Below, piece after piece: positions 58,601 through 64,000 of a stretch of 64,000 bases of DNA. The position numbers and the translations under genes are program-made. Within the stretch, counting starts at the first letter, position 1. The number at the start of each line of letters is the position of its first letter. The notes under the pieces are model-generated. The model was not told where the DNA came from, searched no databases, and worked only from the letters and a program-made list of their open reading frames with translations. Source of the DNA: Lunularia cruciata (taxonomy: Eukaryota; Streptophyta; Marchantiopsida; Lunulariales; Lunulariaceae); assembly GCA_948567375.1 (NCBI GenBank), contig OX419755.1, forward strand, positions 17,799,001 through 17,863,000, in the 5' to 3' direction.

Positions 58601-58854
58601 GTTCTTACTAAACTTTCACGTATTTATCTAGTCTAGTAGATGAAATATGACAAAGGCGTGCGACGTGCTATTAAGGGTAAGATTAAGTCTTTTTCGCTCA
58701 ACTACGATTGAGATTACTCTATTTGCTCCTGCAGTTGGCTCCAGGCGCGCAACATGAGGTAAAGTCCCTGATCTACTTTCTAACTTTGTCGTGTAGCTTA
58801 GGGTTTTTCGGTCCCTGAGTTCAGAGGACGAGAAGCAGGAGAAACAGTCGATTC
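55671..58854. other. Mostly AT-rich, no gene seen; GC-richer patch at 57,750-58,220
   Basis: 55,671-57,600 is AT-rich without coherent frames. 57,610-58,220 is less AT-rich, and open segments there (57,634-57,864; 57,828-58,022) have no recognisable domain. 58,300-58,854 is the likely promoter and leader of the RRM gene. A leader intron cannot be excluded. Confidence 0.5.
57748..57785. repeat. Two interleaved perfect inverted repeats (pseudoknot-like order)
   Basis: CATGGTTCC (57,748-57,756) pairs with GGAACCATG (57,769-57,777). GATGACACCA (57,759-57,768) pairs with TGGTGTCATC (57,776-57,785). The order a-b-a'-b' with a 2-base overlap means both stems cannot form fully at the same time in a simple hairpin. 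Confidence 0.9.
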
Positions 58855-61800
58855 ATGGCTTATTGTTTCTCTTCTTCAAGGAACGGGGAAGTGAGGAGTC
58901 GAGAGAGAGCTATGGCTTCTACCTGTCTGGAGCAGAGGCTGGGGGTCAGCGTACCGTTACGGAGAGCAGCATTGACTCCTCGTGTCACTGCGCAGAGAGT
59001 GCGTGTATATCCTGGAAATCGTGCTTCTATGGTGGTATTCTTCTCTCTTCACTTCGGTTACCTCTTTCGGTTGAATTGGTAACTTGTTTGTTTTTGGTTT
59101 GGGGAATTGGGGCGAAGAATTGAGGGAATTTCGTGTCTGAGCAATTAGTGATAGCGCACTGCTCTCAATCTTCATGAAAGCACTCTAATGCTGCAGCTAC
59201 CTCACTCTCAATCTTTAGCACCGGAGCTTCTGGTGCAGTACTGGAGGTGCGGCCTACGAACTGCAGTTCCTGATTAATTTCAGGTTTCAATTGGAAGATA
59301 CCTATTCACGTTTTTTTTCAAGTTTTGGAGTGCGGTAGTGGCAGCATTGGCCTCTTTTTGTGATGACGGGGAGCACTGAGCGGCCATTTAGAAGTTTACT
59401 GGCCAAATGTCTGGTAGTATCAAGAGCTCCAGCCCGGTTACCTCGACGGTCGCCTTCGTTTACATCTCTGAGAAAATTAAGTCCGTGTATGGGGACTGCT
59501 TGGAAACGTTTACTTTGTGAACACTGAAAACTGGCCACATCTTTTGAACTCCGTACTGATAATAAAAAACAGCACTTCGTAACTTTGACTTGACTCATTT
59601 GCGGGTAACATGTCTTGATTCGAGTTTAGTAAGGATTAGTTGATTTGCATTACTCATTCAGTTCGGTGTCATAGCCTATCCCGCTTTTTGGCAATAGAAG
59701 GATGATCATTTTAAGTTCGTCAACACAAGTCATGGTTTTCTGAGTCAGGAATTATCATGGTCAAAAACTATTTGCGAGAGGTAAATTCGCTCAAGCTACG
59801 AAGCGTGCAGAGTATTTCTTGCCAATGGTGAAGAAATAATCTGCAGTAGCTAGGTCTAAATATAATTGCTTTGGATTCAGGGTCCAGGTCAGGGGATTTA
59901 CATTCATTCACGGAGCCGTAAGCAAGTCGTTTCTGCGTCAAAGCACAAGCGAAGTTCAATCCTGGATCTCGACGACGATGACGACGATGATGATGATGAC
60001 TTTGATGGGGAGGGCATTGGGATCTTGGATATGGAAGAATGGGCTAAAAACAAGCCTTCTGGTTTTGGAGGGAAAGTGTACGACACTTCGTTAGAAGAGC
60101 GTCTTTTAGAAGAAATAGAGCGTGATAAGATAGCTCAAGCAGCAGCCAAAGCTGCAGCTAAGAACAAAAAGCCGCCAGTGAAACCAGCCAAGAAAGCAGG
60201 TTTGTGTCCAGCATTTCTGCAGACGTTCGTAATTAGTTTCATGATACAAATGATTTTCTTGCGCATCTCATTTGAAACCCTTCGGTTCTTGTGACTATCT
60301 TTGTTTCCAGAACGTCACATTGATGTAAAAGGTTCTATGTGCACAGATTCTGCTCCACCTGCTGGTGTGGAGGTTTTTGTCGGGAATTTACCGAAGAAAA
60401 GAAATGTGGATAGAGACTTGCGGGCAGCGGTGAGGTCAGCCTCAGGTTTGTTACATATCCGGCCTCTCGTCCTCGGAAACGATAAGACAAGGGAACCTGT
60501 CTGCAAGGGACTGGCGTTCCTGACCTTTGCCACATTAGAAGATGCAGAACAGTAAGTGCTAATGAAAATTTACATGCATTGCCTTGTTTTATTCCATTTG
60601 CGTGGATACGTGGGTATCATTTTGACGGTTCTCTAAGAATGTTGCTTTTTCTGTTCAGTTTCGTCTACCGCTATAATGGCGAGTCACTCCCGTTCGGGAA
60701 GGTGCAAAAGAAGATATCGTGCGAGCTTGCGAAGTCAAGCAGTCCCTACAAAGGAACCTCCCATCCGCAATCTTCAAATGGTCCTCGACTTGGTGTTAGA
60801 GATCCACTCTCAGGAGACCTATCCAGTGGAGTTCCGGCACCAAATCCATCGTCAGGTGGACTAATGGTTGGCACTGAAGAAGCCTCTGATTTGAACTGCA
60901 GTGTGGAAATCTCTTCTGAGTTAGACCTGGAGTTGACAGTGGATCAGGCTGAGGAGGAGCTTGAGCTTGAGGAAGATGACCTTTCCGCTCTTGAGCAGCA
61001 AATTTGGGATGAACTTGAGAATGACGAAGATTTCGAGATAGACATGGAACTTGAGGTAGATGAAAGCAGTGATACCTTAGCCGAATCAACTGAAGAAGAA
61101 AGTGTTCTCTCCCAAGTTTCTGACCGAAGGATGCAAGGTTCCCAGAGGGTTGTAGAAAATCTTGCATCTGCGCCAACAACTTTACCTATAAGACAGAACA
61201 AAGCAGAGAGTGGGACTCGTGGGGACGTTAGACAAGAGTCAGATGGAGGACAATCCGAACCTCAAAGTAGCGGGCAAGGGTTTGGACGGATCGAACGTGC
61301 CGGAGAGAGGTTTGAAGGCAGTGTTCTACCCCCGAAGAAGTCGGTGGGTGGTGTAGATGATAAAGAAAAAAGAATCAAGGAACTCGAGGCGAAGTTAGAA
61401 GAGTTACAATCCCAGTTGAGCAAGAGAAATTCTATGGAGTTTTCAAAGCCGAAGGAATCAAAAGTTAGTGTACGAGATCAAGAACTGAAAATTGAAGCAC
61501 TGGAGAAACGACTGCTTGCTAGGGCTAAGGCTGGTCAGCGGGACAGTAATGTATCAAATGGCAAGCCAGCGCCTGCAAATAGCAAACCTTTAGTCTCGAA
61601 AAGTCCTGCACCTGAAAGGGAAACGAAATCAAAGGACAAACAAGCCAGACCTCAACAACGTCTCAAATTGGGAGCTGCAAGCAGGTAAGACTAGGTTTTC
61701 AAATATCGCAAGTTTTATTTGTGCAGGTATTGGAACAGCTGGCATCTCGAGTCATTTGTATGAAGGTTTTTCCACGTGCACATATGTTTTACATTACTCT

Positions 61801-62261
61801 TGACGATTTTACTAGGTCTACCGCACTGTGTCAGAGTCAGAGTCGGTCCCGTCAGGCTGGAACTGGTATGAAACTGAGTTGGGGCTGTATTTCATCATAC
61901 AAATATGCTTTGCGTTATCATCCTTTATCTTGATAAGGCTCTTAAATGGATGACTGGCAGAACGGTATCAGTGCTGGTTTTGTGTTCGGGTTTTTCGCCC
62001 AAACAGGCCTTTTTCCTCTCGTCTTGTGCTGTTTCGATCTTTACGTGTGCGTGTTTGTCCAAATTTGTTTGCACTGAACTGAAGTTACCACTCTGGGAGA
62101 TCCTATTACCAGCGGAATTGAGGTACTGCGACTTGTCATTGCTCTGCGAGGTGCATAGGTTTACGGAGCATTTTCCGTGTGTGTTTTGCAGGTTAAGGAA
62201 AAGAGAAAGAGAAATATTTTCAGAAGCTTTATCGAAGTATTCTGCTCCATCGAGGGATTGA
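58855..62261 (+). CDS. RRM-domain protein with predicted plastid transit peptide (RBD1-like)
   Basis: Five exons join in frame: 58,855-59,031, 59,881-60,199, 60,311-60,551, 60,659-61,684 and 62,192-62,261, giving 610 residues and a TGA. A second ATG at 58,912 starts MASTCLEQRLGVSVPLRRAA, a Ser/Arg/Ala-rich, acid-poor N-terminus typical of plastid targeting. Exon 2 has an Asp tract, then EEWAKNKPSGFGGKVYDTSL. The RRM lies at about residues 184-265, with RNP2 VFVGNL and RNP1-like KGLAFLTF. Exon 4 adds an acidic region (LEEDDLSALEQQIWDEL) and a coiled coil (RIKELEAKLEELQSQLSK). The tail reads REIFSEALSKYSAPSRD. The layout resembles plant plastid RBD1, which acts in 23S rRNA processing; that function is inferred. 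The donor after residue 59 could be 3 bases later. No lesion was seen. Confidence 0.85.
59032..59880 (+). other. First intron of the RRM gene
   Basis: About 850 bp from GTGGTATTC (59,032) to GGATTCAG (59,880). It is in phase 0, so either candidate donor (59,032 or 59,035) keeps the frame. Short open segments inside it on both strands have no protein character. Confidence 0.75.
59969..60002 (+). repeat. GAC/GAT codon repeat encoding an Asp run
   Basis: A short in-frame trinucleotide repeat (GACGATGAC...GATGATGAC) in exon 2 of the RRM gene encodes about ten Asp. Such acidic runs are length-variable in many plastid RNA-binding proteins. Confidence 0.9.
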
Positions 62262-64000
62262 ATGCCTCCATTCCTTTATTTAGGGTAGATACTGCATTTA
62301 GAAGATTGAGATGGCCATGCAGCTTGCAAGGTTGGCTTCGTCGAATTTGGCATCCACTCATCTGTACTGGATAAGAGCAAATCCCTCTCGTGTTCCTGGT
62401 GTGCAGTTCGACAGCAAAGGGATCCTGGAGTTTTTTAGTTAGGAAGCCGATTTTTAGTTAGAATTAGGAAGCCGATTCGTCTATTGCACAAGGACAATAT
62501 TGAGTAGAAAATATGAGAGGCAGCCGACTCGTCCCATGTCTCGAGTATCCACACTTGGGAAACACCCCGGCTATTCGACTATGGACAAAACCGTGATCTG
62601 GACTTCTCAGTAGTAGTGTATGGGTATACTTGTGACAAGCATCCACGAGTAACTGAAGCTCACGGGATTCAAGTCTGGGAGAATGACTTTGGCTGTTGAA
62701 ACGCAAAAGTTCAGTTTCGGTTTTACGGAAGAAGTATCCGAGGTGGGAGGAAATTCTCTCACCTAGTTTCACCTGTCAACCTCTCACTAAAACCTTTTAC
62801 GAGTATAGGGCAGAAATCAGAAGTGCGTTTCGTATGTGCTCACTAATATTCCTCCACCACTGAAGCGTTCAGATCTGCTGTAATCATTCAAGATAAAGAG
62901 GGTGTAGCAGATAATTTCAGATGCTGTCAGTACAGGCGGTGCCATCTCAGGGCTGGAACAGATGCATTGCACTTTATCGAGAGTGGACCTATCATATTGT
63001 ACATACATTTTCCACTAACTTGGTCTAATATAGGCAGATATGGTAGAACTATGCAGTTGTCAGGTAGAGAACTTTAGTGTGATATGCTGCAGTTGTTGAG
63101 TTGGTAATTCAGTTCTCTATTTGGCAACTTCTATCTTGTTATGAATATGCTATACTTGTTGACAATAGCCTGTGGAACCTGGTAAGACGGAATCCTGGAG
63201 ATGGATCCTGACAGCATCTGAAAGAGCGAGGCAGAAGTACAAGTCCAAACATATTCTCAAATGGGACAACCAACATCGATACTTCATGTGCTTCATTGAT
63301 GCAGGTGACCATAATCACACGAAGCTTGCAGCAACCACCGATATACTTCACACAGTGAATTACTGAGACTACTCACTCAGATTTACTTTATACCTACTGG
63401 ATGAGCCATGGGGACACTACAAACCATCACAGGGCACGGATTCTGTAGAACGAGTTGACAAAGCTCTTTACACACGGTAGAAGATGTGTCGAGTCTCATC
63501 TGTTCCACGTTAGCAACGACCACATACAGCGAAGGCGATCAATGTATGTAAGAAACAAGTAATTTGTGATCCGATCCCATGTGTTGTAAATATTTCCTGA
63601 AAATATTCTAATAAAAGCAAAAGAAAACATTTGAACTAATTTACCTGATGGTCACACTCTGCTCTGATCTCCGACACATAATTTAAGATATATATGTATT
63701 GACACTGTAGGCTTGTTTACCATAGCGGTGATCAGGACTTATTCCTGACTGTTTCTTTAGGCACTAGGCAGAACAGTTTCCGTTCTCATATACATATATA
63801 CATGTCTCATGTTTGATGAATCGCCCATTCTCAGCTATGTGACTATCCACTTTCTTCCCTTTTGCCCCAATTCACATCTGTTGTTTTACTTCACGGTTCC
63901 CTTGTATGTGTTCTCAACAGTATGTTATTTTAAGTTTCCCTCGGAATGGTGTATTTTTGAGTTCTATGTCTTCCATTACAGCTTGTTACTCACACTCCTT
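62262..64000. other. 3' flank of the RRM gene; no second gene confidently seen
   Basis: An AATAAA-type word (CTAATAAAAGC) occurs near 63,610 and could end a long 3' UTR, or the transcript of a small gene around 63,172-63,366. That plus-strand stretch reads EPGKTESWRWILTASERARQ and further to a TGA, and has a protein-like look but no known domain. 63,600-64,000 is AT-rich with nothing recognised. Confidence 0.4.

Noticed and set aside
59302-59598. Minus-strand 98-codon open frame in the first intron of the RRM gene
   Set aside because: No start context, no domain, and it lies wholly within a predicted intron.
1-64000. CRISPR arrays, rRNA genes, tRNA genes, bacterial operons
   Set aside because: No regularly spaced identical repeats, no rRNA blocks and no convincing cloverleaf were seen. 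The sequence is eukaryotic in style. tRNA genes could be missed without a covariance search.

Overview
The window reads as nuclear DNA of a land plant. It has introns with GT/AG borders, decayed Ty3/gypsy retroelements, a receptor-like kinase with malectin-like and LRR domains, and a transit-peptide RRM protein. The style of the kinase, the B-lectin-like ORF and the reverse-transcriptase family suggests a bryophyte (probably a moss) or another seed-free plant. That is an inference from protein character, not a proven identification. No bacterial operon, CRISPR array, organellar block, rRNA or convincing tRNA was seen.

Layout. (1) 1-9,569: a decayed plus-strand gypsy element with gag (two zinc knuckles), protease, RT, RNase H and integrase remnants. 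It is followed by two direct LTR-like repeats (about 5,890-6,640 and 8,884-9,569) that bracket a coiled-coil-coding insert with no pol. (2) 9,570-17,840: further nested, degenerate gypsy material on both strands, including an inverted pair of about 420-bp LTR arms. (3) 17,841-24,370: AT-rich DNA with a BTB-domain fragment (minus strand, 19,744-20,031) and a short GC-richer repeat family with an inverted copy pair. (4) 24,374-31,155: a foldback element with 180-bp arms, unassigned ORFs, a (GA)37 microsatellite, a minus-strand repeat-type pseudogene and a 137-bp tandem duplication. (5) 33,760-46,066: a small MITE-like element, then a multi-exon malectin-like/LRR/kinase receptor locus carrying several independent lesions, which I call a pseudogene. 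An unidentified ORF lies antisense in one of its kinase introns. (6) 48,275-49,445: exon-like fragments and a secreted B-lectin-like ORF on the minus strand. (7) 52,270-55,670: a decayed non-LTR-type reverse transcriptase preceded by a C2H2 finger, an LTR-like sequence and another copy of the short repeat. (8) 58,855-62,261: the one gene that looks intact, a five-exon RRM protein of 610 residues with a likely plastid transit peptide.

The genes do not form a functional cluster. The window is repeat-dominated sequence with one convincing intact gene, one probable small gene and one dead receptor-kinase gene. I found no convincing new multi-gene system. The items most worth a follow-up are the antisense orphan ORF inside the kinase intron, the five-copy GC-rich short repeat, the pol-less coiled-coil LTR unit, and the 58,855-62,261 gene.
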